Shown here: piece after piece, positions 38,469 through 47,344 of the stretch
How the letters are laid out: the number at the start of each line of letters is the position of its first letter
Position numbering within the stretch: position 1 is the stretch's first letter
NCBI RefSeq assembly: GCF_003335675.1
Contig: NZ_QPHL01000008.1
Coordinates: forward strand, 21,284-85,283
Direction of reading: 5' to 3'
Length of the DNA: 64,000 bases
Source: Winogradskyella sp. KYW1333
GTDB taxonomy: Bacteria > Bacteroidota > Bacteroidia > Flavobacteriales > Flavobacteriaceae
Made by a program: the position numbers and the translations under genes
The notes under the pieces: model-generated
Database searches by the model: none
The model's input: the letters and a program-made list of their open reading frames with translations, nothing else
Told to the model about the DNA's origin: nothing

Positions 38469-40031
38469 ATGACAGAACAAAAACAACAATTAGAACAACA
38501 ACTCTGGAACATCGCCAATACCTTAAGAGGGAAGATGGATGCTGACGATTTTAGAGACTACATATTAGGATTCATTTTTTACAAATATTTAAGTAAAAAA
38601 ATGGAACTCTATGCCAACGAAATTTTAGAACCCGATAATTTAAAGTTTAGAGAACTAGAAGGACACGCGCAAGAATCAGCCTATTTAGAGGCCATGAAAG
38701 ATGCGGCATTAGATAAACTAGGATATTTTCTGCTACCGTCCGAGCTCTTTTCAGAACTAGCAAGACGCGGCAACGCAGGTGGTGTGCATCAATTTATATT
38801 GGGCGATTTAGCCAAAGTGCTCACACACATTGAGCAAAGCACGATGGGTTCTGAAAGCGAAGAAGACTTTGGTAACCTGTTTGAGGATTTAGATTTAACC
38901 AGTTCAAAGCTCGGTAAATCAGAGAATGATAAAAACGAACTCATTGTAAAAGTACTCTCGCATTTAGATGAAATTGATTTTGACATCGCTAATACCGAAA
39001 GTGATTTACTAGGTGATGCATACGAGTACCTCATTGGGCAATTTGCTTCTGGAGCAGGAAAAAAGGCAGGAGAATTCTATACACCACAACAAGTATCTAA
39101 AGTACTGGCAAAACTGGTAGCGCATGGCAAAGACAAAATAAAATCGGTTTACGATCCTACCTGTGGATCAGGTTCGTTATTGTTGCGTGTAGCTAAAGAA
39201 GTAGATAATAAGGGCATACAATTCTTTGGGCAAGAAATGAACCCAACGACTTATAACTTATGCCGAATGAATATGATTATGCACGATGTGCATTACAAAC
39301 GCTTCGATATTAAAAACGAAGATACACTAGAAAAACCACAGCATGAGGATATGCGTTTTGATGCTGTAGTGGCTAATCCGCCATTCTCAGCGAAGTGGAG
39401 TGCGAGCCCATTACATATGAGTGATGATCGTTTTTCGGCTTATGGTAGACTAGCACCAAAATCGAAAGCCGATTTTGCCTTTGTGCAGCACATGATTCAT
39501 CAATTAGCCGATAACGGAACCATGGCTTGCGTTCTACCTCACGGCGTATTGTTTAGAGGAGCAGCCGAAGGACACATCCGTAAGTACCTCATAGAAGACC
39601 GCAACTACCTCGATGCCGTAATTGGTTTGCCAGCCAACATCTTTTACGGAACCAGTATACCTACCTGTATTATGGTCTTGAAAAAGGAGAGAGTTAATAA
39701 AGACAACATCCTGTTTATAGATGCTAGCCAACATTTCGAGAAAGTAAAAACACAAAACTACTTGCGAGAAGAAGACATCAATCTTATTATTGATACCTAC
39801 ACCAATCGCACTACAACAGATAAGTACAGCTATGTAGCCACACTGCAAGAAGTGGCAGAAAACGACTACAACCTAAACATACCTCGTTATGTAGATACCT
39901 TCGAAGAAGAAGAACCTGTAGACCTGGCAGCCGTTGCTCAAGAGCTCAAAGCCATAGATACAGACATGGCCACTACCGATGCCACCATAGCCGATTACTG
40001 TAACCAACTAGGCATAGACACACCTTTTTAA
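38469..40031 (+). CDS. hsdM: Type I restriction-modification DNA methyltransferase subunit
   Basis: 520 residues. HsdM N-terminal helical domain (LWNIANTLRGKMDADDFRDYILGFIFYKYLS), then the N6-adenine methyltransferase domain with SAM motif DPTCGSGSLLLR at about 227-238 and the catalytic NPPF at about 305-308. It methylates the target adenine as part of M2S and is required for the R2M2S nuclease. Starts the RM operon. The stop overlaps the ATG of a bridging mini-ORF (TAATG). Confidence 0.97.
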   Translation: MTEQKQQLEQQLWNIANTLRGKMDADDFRDYILGFIFYKYLSKKMELYANEILEPDNLKFRELEGHAQESAYLEAMKDAALDKLGYFLLPSELFSELARRGNAGGVHQFILGDLAKVLTHIEQSTMGSESEEDFGNLFEDLDLTSSKLGKSENDKNELIVKVLSHLDEIDFDIANTESDLLGDAYEYLIGQFASGAGKKAGEFYTPQQVSKVLAKLVAHGKDKIKSVYDPTCGSGSLLLRVAKEVDNKGIQFFGQEMNPTTYNLCRMNMIMHDVHYKRFDIKNEDTLEKPQHEDMRFDAVVANPPFSAKWSASPLHMSDDRFSAYGRLAPKSKADFAFVQHMIHQLADNGTMACVLPHGVLFRGAAEGHIRKYLIEDRNYLDAVIGLPANIFYGTSIPTCIMVLKKERVNKDNILFIDASQHFEKVKTQNYLREEDINLIIDTYTNRTTTDKYSYVATLQEVAENDYNLNIPRYVDTFEEEEPVDLAAVAQELKAIDTDMATTDATIADYCNQLGIDTPF

Positions 40032-40153
40032 TGGATAGATTAGATTACATATTATTTGGGCACGCCCCAGAGGGTCAGGCTATCACTACTCGCTATCCCG
40101 ATAAAAATCGGGATGAGCTCAAACAAACCGTTCTATCCTTCGTGCAACTATGA
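40031..40153 (+). CDS. 40-codon bridging ORF between hsdM and hsdS
   Basis: ATG at 40031 overlaps the hsdM stop (TAATG) and its TGA at 40151-40153 overlaps the ATG of hsdS (ATGA). In between is an open frame of 40 codons (begins MDRLDYILFGHAPEGQA). Most of it, about 40055-40149, has the look of a Bacteroidota interspersed repeat (GGGC..GCCCC, AGGGTCAGGCTATC, a hairpin, ..CTATCCTTCGTGC). Probably not a functional protein but it could keep translation coupled through the operon. Confidence 0.45.
   Translation: MDRLDYILFGHAPEGQAITTRYPDKNRDELKQTVLSFVQL
40055..40149 (+). repeat. REP-like interspersed repeat with hairpin
   Basis: Segment richer in G+C than its surroundings, beginning GGGCACGCCCC and ending CTATCCTTCGTGC, with a perfect stem TCCCGAT-AAAA-ATCGGGA at 40096-40113. 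It resembles the dispersed repeats common between genes of Bacteroidota genomes. Only one copy is in this window, so repeat status rests on remembered family resemblance. Confidence 0.4.
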
Positions 40154-41415
40154 GTACCGCAACAACACATATCAAAACTGATAAGCAACTCGTTCCCGAA
40201 TTACGATTCAAGGAGTATGAAGGGGATTGGAGTGATAATAGATTAAGAAATTTATTAAGTGAAAAAATAGCAAATGGTGAAACCGTAGAAAAAGCAGATT
40301 TTGGTATTGAAGAATCCAATTTTTACTTGGTTCAATTAAATGATTTGTTTAAATCTTCTGTGGAATTAGATGTTGCTGAATTGATGAAGGTTAAACTAAA
40401 ACAGAATGCAAAAAGTCTAAGTCTTAACGATGTCATAATCAATAGAGTGTCAATAAATCCTTCTGGTGTAGCGAAAACATCTATTGTAGCAAAACTTCCT
40501 ATTGGATTGAATACAAGTTTTGAATCGAATATGTTTAGAGTGAGATTTCAAACTGAAAGTATAGACCCGTTGTTCTTTTGTTGCTTCAGTTTGTCTAGTT
40601 TTTATATTAAACAAAAACTTGCTTTGGCAAAAGTTACTAACCAAGCAAGTTTAAGTCAAGGTGATATTGGTTTTATAAAGATACCATTCCCATCCCTTCC
40701 CGAACAACAAAAAATAGCATCCTTTTTAAGTGCGGTAGATGAAAAAATCCAGCTGCTCACCAAAAAGAAGGCATTGTTGGAGCAATACAAAAAAGGCGTA
40801 ATGCAACAACTCTTTTCTTATGAAAAAAGACTTTATGAAGGTGAATTAAGAAAAGGAAACTTAGGTGATTTCGGGTTCTTCTATTATGGTAAAGGTGCTC
40901 CCAAAACTTCAATAGTTGAAGGTGCTCCAACACCTTGTGTTCGTTATGGAGAATTATACAGCACTTTCAAGGAAGAGATAAAAGAAATCAAATCTTATAC
41001 TATTGTAGATCCTAAAGATTTAAAACTAAGTAAAGGTGGAGAAGTATTGGTACCGCGGGTTGGAGAAGATCCTTTAGATTTTGCAAATTGTAGTTATTTG
41101 CCATTTCCAAATGTTGCTATTGGAGAAATGATATCGGTCTACAATACTGATGAAGATGGATTGTTTATGACATATTATATAAATGCAAGACTTCAGAAGC
41201 AATTAGCTCGAATGGTTGAAGGAGGTAATGTTTCAAATCTTTATTTCCGTTATGTCGAAAAAATAGAAGTTGAAATTCCTTGTGTTGAAGAACAACAAAA
41301 AATAATCGGCTTCTTATCGAGTATCGATACCAAAATAGAAGCAGTAAATAATCAAATAACCCAAACCCAAACCTTTAAAAAAGGGCTGTTGCAGCAAATG
41401 TTTGTAGCCGCATAA
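40150..41415 (+). CDS. hsdS: Type I restriction-modification specificity subunit 1
   Basis: 421 residues with two target recognition domains, each followed by a conserved helix region: CR1 LPEQQKIASFLSAVDEKIQ (about 183-225) and CR2 VEEQQKIIGFLSSIDTKIEA at the C-terminus. It recognises the two halves of the bipartite target and brings HsdM and HsdR. CR1 and CR2 DNA is almost identical to that of the next gene, while the recognition domains differ. Confidence 0.93.
   Translation: MSTATTHIKTDKQLVPELRFKEYEGDWSDNRLRNLLSEKIANGETVEKADFGIEESNFYLVQLNDLFKSSVELDVAELMKVKLKQNAKSLSLNDVIINRVSINPSGVAKTSIVAKLPIGLNTSFESNMFRVRFQTESIDPLFFCCFSLSSFYIKQKLALAKVTNQASLSQGDIGFIKIPFPSLPEQQKIASFLSAVDEKIQLLTKKKALLEQYKKGVMQQLFSYEKRLYEGELRKGNLGDFGFFYYGKGAPKTSIVEGAPTPCVRYGELYSTFKEEIKEIKSYTIVDPKDLKLSKGGEVLVPRVGEDPLDFANCSYLPFPNVAIGEMISVYNTDEDGLFMTYYINARLQKQLARMVEGGNVSNLYFRYVEKIEVEIPCVEEQQKIIGFLSSIDTKIEAVNNQITQTQTFKKGLLQQMFVAA
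40690..40818 (+). repeat. hsdS CR1 repeat, copy 1
   Basis: 129 bp that recur at 41936-42064 with about five mismatches. They encode the central conserved helix of HsdS. Direct orientation, so recombination would exchange or delete recognition domains. Confidence 0.85.
41313..41406 (+). repeat. hsdS CR2 repeat, copy 1
   Basis: 94 bp identical to 42565-42658 except one base (TTG versus TCG codon). It encodes the C-terminal conserved helix of HsdS. Confidence 0.88.
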
Positions 41416-41416
41416 T

Positions 41417-42661
41417 ATGCAAGAGGTCAAAGAACATATCGCCACCAAAAAACTAGTTCCTCAACTCCGCTTCAATGAGTTTGATGGGGAATGGGAAAGG
41501 AACTATGTAAATGAATTGGCATCAAAATTAAAAGTTGGATTTGTAGGAACTTGTGAGCCATACTACACGACTAGTGAAGAAGGTGTTTTACTTGTTAGAA
41601 CTGGTAATTTAAAAGGAGTACATATAGAGCTTGATGAAGAAAAGTACGTTACAAGAGCATTTCACGATAAGAACAAGAAATCTCAAATTTATCCAGGAGA
41701 CCTTTTGTTAGCTAGGCATGGAGGTAATGGAGAAATATGTAGGGTTCCTGAAGATTTTCCAACTGCAAACTGCCTAAACATTGTAATTTTAAGAACTAAT
41801 TCTGAATTGAAAAGTGAATATTTTCAATTGGTTTATAGCTCCTTTGCTGTTCAAAAACAAATTAGTGCTGTAACTGCTGGTAGTACCCAAGTAGTTATTA
41901 ATACTAAAGAAATCGGGAAATTAAAAATTGTGTACCCATCCCTCCCCGAACAACAAAAAATAGCCTCCTTTTTAAGTGCGGTAGATGAAAAAATACAGCA
42001 GCTCACCAAAAAGAAGGCATTGTTGGAGCAATACAAAAAAGGCGTAATGCAACAACTCTTCTCTGGCCAGCTCCGCTTCAAAGACGAAAACGGAAATTCC
42101 TACCCAGATTGGGAGGAAAAACGATTGGGGGAGTATTTAATTCATAAATCTACTCGTAATAAAGACTTGAGTGTTGAATTAGTATTAAGTGTGAGTAATA
42201 AGAAGGGCTTTATAAGTCAAGAGGAGCAATTTGATGGATATGAAGTTGCAAGTAAAGATGTTTCCAATTATAAAATTGTTGATAGAGATGATATAGCATA
42301 CAACCCTTCTCGTATAAATGTTGGCTCTATTGCTCGTTTAATAAACTTTGAACAAGGTATTGTAAGCCCTATGTACGTTATCTTTTCTCTTAAGAATGGT
42401 TTGAATAAGATATTCTTTGAAAATTTATATAACACTCATCGTTTTAAGCATTTAATCAAGGTTGGTTGTTCTGGTAGTGTTCGTGATAGTTTAAATTTTG
42501 ATGATTTATGTGACTTTGAATTTAAGTTTCCATCAATTGAAGAACAACAAAAAATCGCTAGGTACTTATCGAGTATCGATACCAAAATAGAAGCAGTAAA
42601 TAATCAAATAACCCAAACCCAAACCTTTAAAAAAGGGCTGTCGCAGCAAATGTTTGTATGA
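41417..42661 (+). CDS. hsdS: Type I restriction-modification specificity subunit 2
   Basis: 414 residues, complete second HsdS with the same plan: TRD1, CR1 (LPEQQKIASFLSAVDEKIQQ), TRD2, CR2 (IEEQQKIARYLSSIDTKIEA). It starts 1 bp after the first hsdS stop. Both recognition domains differ from those of copy 1, so the locus encodes two different DNA specificities or can exchange them. Confidence 0.93.
   Translation: MQEVKEHIATKKLVPQLRFNEFDGEWERNYVNELASKLKVGFVGTCEPYYTTSEEGVLLVRTGNLKGVHIELDEEKYVTRAFHDKNKKSQIYPGDLLLARHGGNGEICRVPEDFPTANCLNIVILRTNSELKSEYFQLVYSSFAVQKQISAVTAGSTQVVINTKEIGKLKIVYPSLPEQQKIASFLSAVDEKIQQLTKKKALLEQYKKGVMQQLFSGQLRFKDENGNSYPDWEEKRLGEYLIHKSTRNKDLSVELVLSVSNKKGFISQEEQFDGYEVASKDVSNYKIVDRDDIAYNPSRINVGSIARLINFEQGIVSPMYVIFSLKNGLNKIFFENLYNTHRFKHLIKVGCSGSVRDSLNFDDLCDFEFKFPSIEEQQKIARYLSSIDTKIEAVNNQITQTQTFKKGLSQQMFV
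41936..42064 (+). repeat. hsdS CR1 repeat, copy 2
   Basis: Second copy of the 129 bp repeat at 40690-40818, in the second hsdS. Confidence 0.85.
42565..42658 (+). repeat. hsdS CR2 repeat, copy 2
   Basis: Second copy of the 94 bp repeat at 41313-41406. Confidence 0.88.
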
Positions 42662-42697
42662 AAATTATATTAAAAGTAAACCTGTAAGTTGATTTTT

Positions 42698-43240
42698 ATG
42701 AAAATTGTTGATATATTTGCAAAGAAATTATGTTCCATTGCCTATAAGAAAGAAGGTAGTCAAGAATACGATGATTGCGAATATAACAGGTTACTTGAAT
42801 TGTGGACAGATGTTAGTTATCTGAGACAATATGCAAAACAAAATAATGTTGAAAACATTAATAAGTTCGTTCGAGATAGGCTAAGAGATGCCGAATTGAT
42901 AGATGACTTTTTAAATGACTTAACAGAAGAAAATGAACCACTTGATATTTACTTCAAGCAATTAGACAACAATGAGACGGGATTTAAATTACTATCATTA
43001 CGTAAAGGTAAAACTTCTAAATACGATGGTTTAAGATTGTATGCAATTAAAATTGATAATGATTGTTTTTTAATTACGGGAGGTGCTATTAAAATGAGCC
43101 GTAAAAATAAAGATCATCATGATACCAGAGAGGAAATGAAAAAAATTGAAAAGGTTAAAGCTTTTTTGCAAGAACGTGGAGTAATAGATCTTGAATCGTT
43201 TTATGAATTTAGAACAGAAATTGAAACCAATGACAAATAG
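42698..43240 (+). CDS. RelE/HigB-like toxin of a putative TAC module
   Basis: 180 residues from the ATG at 42698 (an in-frame TTG 9 bp upstream is less likely). The C-terminal half fits the RelE/ParE/HigB fold: YDGLRLYAIKIDNDCFLITGGAIKMS, then a helix region KKIEKVKAFLQERG. These toxins cleave mRNA on the ribosome. The N-terminal 85 residues are a helical extension typical of longer Bacteroidota members. It overlaps the antitoxin start by 11 bp. Toxin before antitoxin is the HigBA order. Confidence 0.65.
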   Translation: MKIVDIFAKKLCSIAYKKEGSQEYDDCEYNRLLELWTDVSYLRQYAKQNNVENINKFVRDRLRDAELIDDFLNDLTEENEPLDIYFKQLDNNETGFKLLSLRKGKTSKYDGLRLYAIKIDNDCFLITGGAIKMSRKNKDHHDTREEMKKIEKVKAFLQERGVIDLESFYEFRTEIETNDK

Positions 43241-43697
43241 CGAAAAATTTAAAAGCTTAATTTCTAAAGAAAAAACAGCTACAGTTTCAAGAAATAAAGA
43301 ACGCATTAAAAATCGAGCAAGATTAAGAGAATCTCAAGAAATTGCTTTAAAGGTCCTTACTAAATTAGATGATTTAGGTTGGTCTCAAAGGAGATTAGCT
43401 AAGGAATTGAATGTGTCGGCTCAACAAGTAAATAAAATTGTTAAGGGTAAAGAAAATCTAACTTTAGAAACACAAGTAAAACTGCAACAAGCACTTGATA
43501 TTCCTATTCTAGCAAGTTATTATGAAAATAAAATTGAAGAGTTTTCGTTAGAATATTTTTTCAATTTTGATGTGTCAATAAGTAAACTTATTACCGATCA
43601 AGGATCTTCATTTTTTAGACAAGAGTTTAAAGAGGTTTTTAATTCTAAACCTAAACTAATTGTCGAGAGTGAATCAAATTATCAATTAGCATCATAA
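43230..43697 (+). CDS. XRE-family antitoxin with C-terminal extension (HigA-like)
   Basis: 155 residues from ATG 43230 (an upstream in-frame ATG at 43191 would put 13 extra codons inside the toxin gene). Residues about 45-100 are a helix-turn-helix: LDDLGWSQRRLAKELNVSAQQVNKIVKGKENL. A further 55 residues follow (EEFSLEYFFNFDVSISKLI...), longer than in ordinary HigA; in known toxin-antitoxin-chaperone systems such an extension binds the SecB-like chaperone. Its stop overlaps the next ATG (TAATG). Confidence 0.72.
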   Translation: MTNSEKFKSLISKEKTATVSRNKERIKNRARLRESQEIALKVLTKLDDLGWSQRRLAKELNVSAQQVNKIVKGKENLTLETQVKLQQALDIPILASYYENKIEEFSLEYFFNFDVSISKLITDQGSSFFRQEFKEVFNSKPKLIVESESNYQLAS

Positions 43698-44125
43698 TGG
43701 GAGATAATAAGATAGGATTTGCATTAGTGGGTCTTAAAACTGAACAATTTGCTACTTTAGAGGATTACTATACTCCAAAAGCAAAAACAGAATTAAAAAC
43801 AGGCCTAGAATTTAAATTTAATAAAGAGCAAAAAGTTATTGCTGTTTATGTTACCACCATCTTTGAACAAAAGAAAAAAGCATTTTTAAAACTACAAGTA
43901 AGTTGTCATTTTAATATTTCAGATGATTCATTTGATAGATATTGTGATGATTTAAAAATCATTTTCCCAAAAGGTTTCATAACTCATATAACAATGATTT
44001 CAATTAGCTCTGTTAGAGGAGTATTACATGCTAAAACAGAAGGAACAGAGTTCAATAAATATTTGTTACCCACATTGGATGTTACCAAAATGGTAGAAGA
44101 AGATATTGAATTTGATATCAAATAA
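43697..44125 (+). CDS. SecB-like chaperone of a putative TAC module
   Basis: 142 residues. The order of segments resembles SecB: beta-rich first half (VIAVYVTTIFEQKKKAFLKL then VSCHFNIS), a cysteine turn near RYCDDL, then IIFPKGFITHITMISISSVRG, matching the SecB pattern of FP..R..I......RG, and a LLPTLDVTKMV that parallels SecB's P.N....F. It directly follows an antitoxin with a C-terminal extension, as in the M. tuberculosis HigB-HigA-Rv1957 and other TAC loci. Assignment rests on pattern and context, not on a profile search. Confidence 0.6.
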   Translation: MGDNKIGFALVGLKTEQFATLEDYYTPKAKTELKTGLEFKFNKEQKVIAVYVTTIFEQKKKAFLKLQVSCHFNISDDSFDRYCDDLKIIFPKGFITHITMISISSVRGVLHAKTEGTEFNKYLLPTLDVTKMVEEDIEFDIK

Positions 44126-44179
44126 TGATATCCTTTGATCTAGTTCTAGGTTAACAATTTTCGTAGTTGATTTGCTTTT

Positions 44180-47053
44180 ATGACTAAACAACCAGAAGCT
44201 ATATTAGAATATAATTTAATCCAACAATTGATTGGCTTGGGCTATGCCGCTGCCAAAGTACTAGATGGTGGTGCATTGGTTTCTAACTTAAAATCTCAAC
44301 TCGAAGCTTTTAATAAAACAAGCTTCACCGATAAAGAATTTGATGGGATACTCAACCATTTAGCAAAAGGCAATGTCTTTGAAAAAGCTAAAACTCTTAG
44401 AGATCGTTTTAGTTTTACAAGAGAAAACGGAGATATTATCTATGTGCGTTTTTACGACTCTGAAAATTGGAACAAAAACCTTTTTCAGGTCACCAATCAG
44501 GTAACTCAAGAAGGTAGCTTTAAAAATAGATATGATGTAACGCTCTTAGTTAATGGGTTGCCACTGGTGCAAATAGAGCTAAAACGTAGAGGCACCGAAA
44601 TTAAAGAAGCTTTTAATCAAATTAACCGCTATCAAAGGCATTCGTTTTGGTCTAATCATGGCTTATTTCAATACGTACAATTATTTGTGATTAGTAATGG
44701 GGTTAACACCAAATACCTGGCAAATAATAAACTACAATCAGTGAAGCAAACCTTCTTTTGGGCAGATAGTAACAATAAAAACATTACTGAGCTTACCCAA
44801 TTTGCAGACACCTTTTTAAATCCAGATCATTTGGGTAAAATGATTGCTCAATATGTGGTAATGAATGAGGCGCATAAAAATATGATGATTTTGCGTCCTT
44901 ATCAATACTACGCTTCAGAAGCCATTATTAAGCAAGTTTCGACTTCCAATGATAATGGGTATATATGGCATACGACAGGCTCAGGTAAAACTCTAACCTC
45001 GTTTAAGGCAAGTCAAGTAGTTATGGATTTACCAGGAGTACATAAAGTCGTATTTGTGGTAGACCGTAAGGATTTAGATTACCAAACCATGAAGGAGTTT
45101 AACGCCTTCAAAAAAGATAGCGTGGATGTTACCGATAATACACATTCATTAGTCAAACAACTAACCGATGATACCAAGTTAGTTTTAACGACTATTCAAA
45201 AGTTAAACAATGCGGTTTCAAAAGCACATTATGAGAATAGATTATCCCATTTGCAAAACAAAAAACTCGTTTTCATATTTGATGAATGTCATCGAAGTCA
45301 ATTTGGTGAAACCCATGGTAGAATTACAGAATTCTTTGCCAACAGCCAACTTTTTGGATTTACAGGAACCCCTATTTTTGCAGACAATGCTTCCAAGAAC
45401 GAATTAGGAAAACGTACTACCAAAGATTTATTTGGCAATTGCCTACACAAATACGTGATTACAGATGCCATTCGAGATCAAAATGTACTGAAATTTGGTA
45501 TTGAATATGTGGGTAAATACAAAAACAAAAGCAACACCTTTATAGATATTGAGGTTGAAGCAATTGATAAAAAAGAAGTTTTTGATGCTCCCAAACGATT
45601 GGAAAAAATTGTAGATTACATCATCGCTTACCATTCTCATAAAACTTTCAATAAAAACTACTCTGCTTTATTTGCAATAAGTAGCATTGATAATGTTATT
45701 AAATATTACGAGCTATTTAAGAAAAAAAAGGAAGAGGGGCTGCACAATTTACGCATTGCTACTATTTTTACTTATGGTGCTAACGAAGACGACTACGATG
45801 CACAAGATTATTTGCCAGGTGATGACTTGCCAATGACGGCAGAACCTAAGGCAAAATATGTATCCAGTCATACTCGAGATAAATTAGAGGAGTTTATTGG
45901 CGATTATAATGTTATGTACAACACCAGGTTTTCTACCAAAGATGCTCAACAGTTTGAAAACTACTTTAAGGACATCAGTAAACGACTTAAGGAACGAGAA
46001 AAAGCGACGTTCAATGATGAAAAGGATAGATTAGATATTGTGTTGGTTGTTAATATGATGCTGACGGGCTTTGATGCTAAAAAAGTAAACACCTTGTATG
46101 TTGATAAGAACTTAAGACAACATGGCTTAATACAGGCCTTTTCCAGAACCAATAGAATATTGGGAGAGCAGAAATCACAAGGCAACATACTAGCATTTAG
46201 AAACCTTAAAAAAGCAACAGATGAGGCCATTACCTTGTTTTCAAATAAAGAAGCCTTAGAAACGGTGCTGATGCCACCATACGAGGCAATTGCCAAAAAA
46301 TTCGATGAGGCACTTACTAATTTACGAGCCATTGCTCCCACTTACAAAAGTGTAGATGATTTTCCAAGTGAAGAAGAAGATGCACAGTTTGTACAAGCCT
46401 TTAGGAGGTTAATGCGTACTGTTAATGTATTACAATCGTATACCGATTTTAACTGGGATGATCTTACCATTGATGAACAGGAGTACGAAGACTACAAGAG
46501 TAAATATCTAGATCTTCACGATCGTATAAAGCAAGACAATGCTACTCAGAAAACCTCTATCCTAGATGATATTGATTTTGAATTAGAATTGATACACCGC
46601 GACCTTATTAATGTGGCTTACATTTTAAAATTATTAGCCCAGCTTAAAGACGCAAAAACATCAGATGTTAAAGCGCAGAAAAAAGCTATTATGGATCTAC
46701 TTGGTGGTGATGTAATGCTAAGAAGTAAACGCGAATTAATAGAAAAATTTATTGAAGAAAATTTACCACTAATTAGTGATGTTGATTCAATTGATGATGA
46801 ATTTGAGCAATACTGGCAAGATCAAAAGGTATTAGCACTTGGTAAGTTGTGTGATGATGAAAATTTAGATAAAGCACAATTTAAGGCCTTAATTGATGCC
46901 TATATTTTTAGTGGTCAAGAACCTATTAGAGACGAAGTTTACAGATGCTTAGATAACAAACCAAGTGTATTACAAGCCAGATCTATTGGAGAACGTATCA
47001 TTAGTAAAATGAAAGAGTTTGTTGAGGTATTTGTGAACGGGATGGTAGGTTAA
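44180..47053 (+). CDS. hsdR: Type I restriction endonuclease subunit
   Basis: 957 residues. N-terminal PD-(D/E)xK nuclease (RYDVTLLVNGLPLVQIELKR at about 117-136, with D, E and K), then the SF2 translocase: Walker A TTGSGKT at about 263-269, DECHRSQFGE at about 368 (DEAD-type box), and helicase motif VI region QAFSRTNRILG. A helical C-terminal part contacts HsdM. With HsdM and HsdS it moves and cuts unmodified DNA. It lies 54 bp behind the SecB-like gene, which keeps the TAC module inside the RM operon. Confidence 0.96.
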   Translation: MTKQPEAILEYNLIQQLIGLGYAAAKVLDGGALVSNLKSQLEAFNKTSFTDKEFDGILNHLAKGNVFEKAKTLRDRFSFTRENGDIIYVRFYDSENWNKNLFQVTNQVTQEGSFKNRYDVTLLVNGLPLVQIELKRRGTEIKEAFNQINRYQRHSFWSNHGLFQYVQLFVISNGVNTKYLANNKLQSVKQTFFWADSNNKNITELTQFADTFLNPDHLGKMIAQYVVMNEAHKNMMILRPYQYYASEAIIKQVSTSNDNGYIWHTTGSGKTLTSFKASQVVMDLPGVHKVVFVVDRKDLDYQTMKEFNAFKKDSVDVTDNTHSLVKQLTDDTKLVLTTIQKLNNAVSKAHYENRLSHLQNKKLVFIFDECHRSQFGETHGRITEFFANSQLFGFTGTPIFADNASKNELGKRTTKDLFGNCLHKYVITDAIRDQNVLKFGIEYVGKYKNKSNTFIDIEVEAIDKKEVFDAPKRLEKIVDYIIAYHSHKTFNKNYSALFAISSIDNVIKYYELFKKKKEEGLHNLRIATIFTYGANEDDYDAQDYLPGDDLPMTAEPKAKYVSSHTRDKLEEFIGDYNVMYNTRFSTKDAQQFENYFKDISKRLKEREKATFNDEKDRLDIVLVVNMMLTGFDAKKVNTLYVDKNLRQHGLIQAFSRTNRILGEQKSQGNILAFRNLKKATDEAITLFSNKEALETVLMPPYEAIAKKFDEALTNLRAIAPTYKSVDDFPSEEEDAQFVQAFRRLMRTVNVLQSYTDFNWDDLTIDEQEYEDYKSKYLDLHDRIKQDNATQKTSILDDIDFELELIHRDLINVAYILKLLAQLKDAKTSDVKAQKKAIMDLLGGDVMLRSKRELIEKFIEENLPLISDVDSIDDEFEQYWQDQKVLALGKLCDDENLDKAQFKALIDAYIFSGQEPIRDEVYRCLDNKPSVLQARSIGERIISKMKEFVEVFVNGMVG

Positions 47054-47079
47054 ATTATTTAATTTAAAATCCCAGCCCC

Positions 47080-47247
47080 ATGAAACAACGCATTAAGTAC
47101 TGTAACGTCTGTAAAGTAGATTTTCCAACAATGTACAGGATACAATACAAAAACCCTAAGGAATGGGTGTTTGTGTGCGAAGACTGCTTACTTAAAGTTA
47201 AAATTAATAACAGCGCTTATAAATACGGTGGTACTTGGAAGAAATGA
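47080..47247 (+). CDS. 55-residue zinc-ribbon-like protein
   Basis: ATG 47080 to TGA 47247. Two CxxC knuckles, C8-x2-C11 (YCNVC) and C33-x2-C36 (VCEDC), with 21 residues between, and basic ends (MKQRIKYC, YKYGGTWKK). Likely a small zinc-binding, possibly nucleic-acid-binding protein. It follows hsdR by 26 bp and is probably the last gene of the RM transcript. Function unknown. Confidence 0.6.
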   Translation: MKQRIKYCNVCKVDFPTMYRIQYKNPKEWVFVCEDCLLKVKINNSAYKYGGTWKK

Positions 47248-47272
47248 GAATTAAATTTGATTTAGTTCAATT

Positions 47273-47339
47273 AAATCCTCCCCAAAATAGTTCGACTTCA
47301 CTCCCTTTTCCTACACGGCATTATTCCCTAAAATAAATT
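47273..47339 (+). repeat. Island repeat, copy A (degenerate)
   Basis: 67 bp, AAATCCTCCCCAAAATAGTT to CCCTAAAATAAATT, closely similar to copies at 49113-49207 and 59797-59887. This copy lacks the second arm of the palindrome, and the minus-strand peptide frame is broken by a TAG. Confidence 0.85.
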
Positions 47340-47344
47340 AAACC

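Noticed and set aside
43191..43697. Longer antitoxin from the ATG at 43191
   Set aside because: It would add 13 residues translated from inside the toxin gene with no domain content; the ATG at 43230 gives the usual short overlap.
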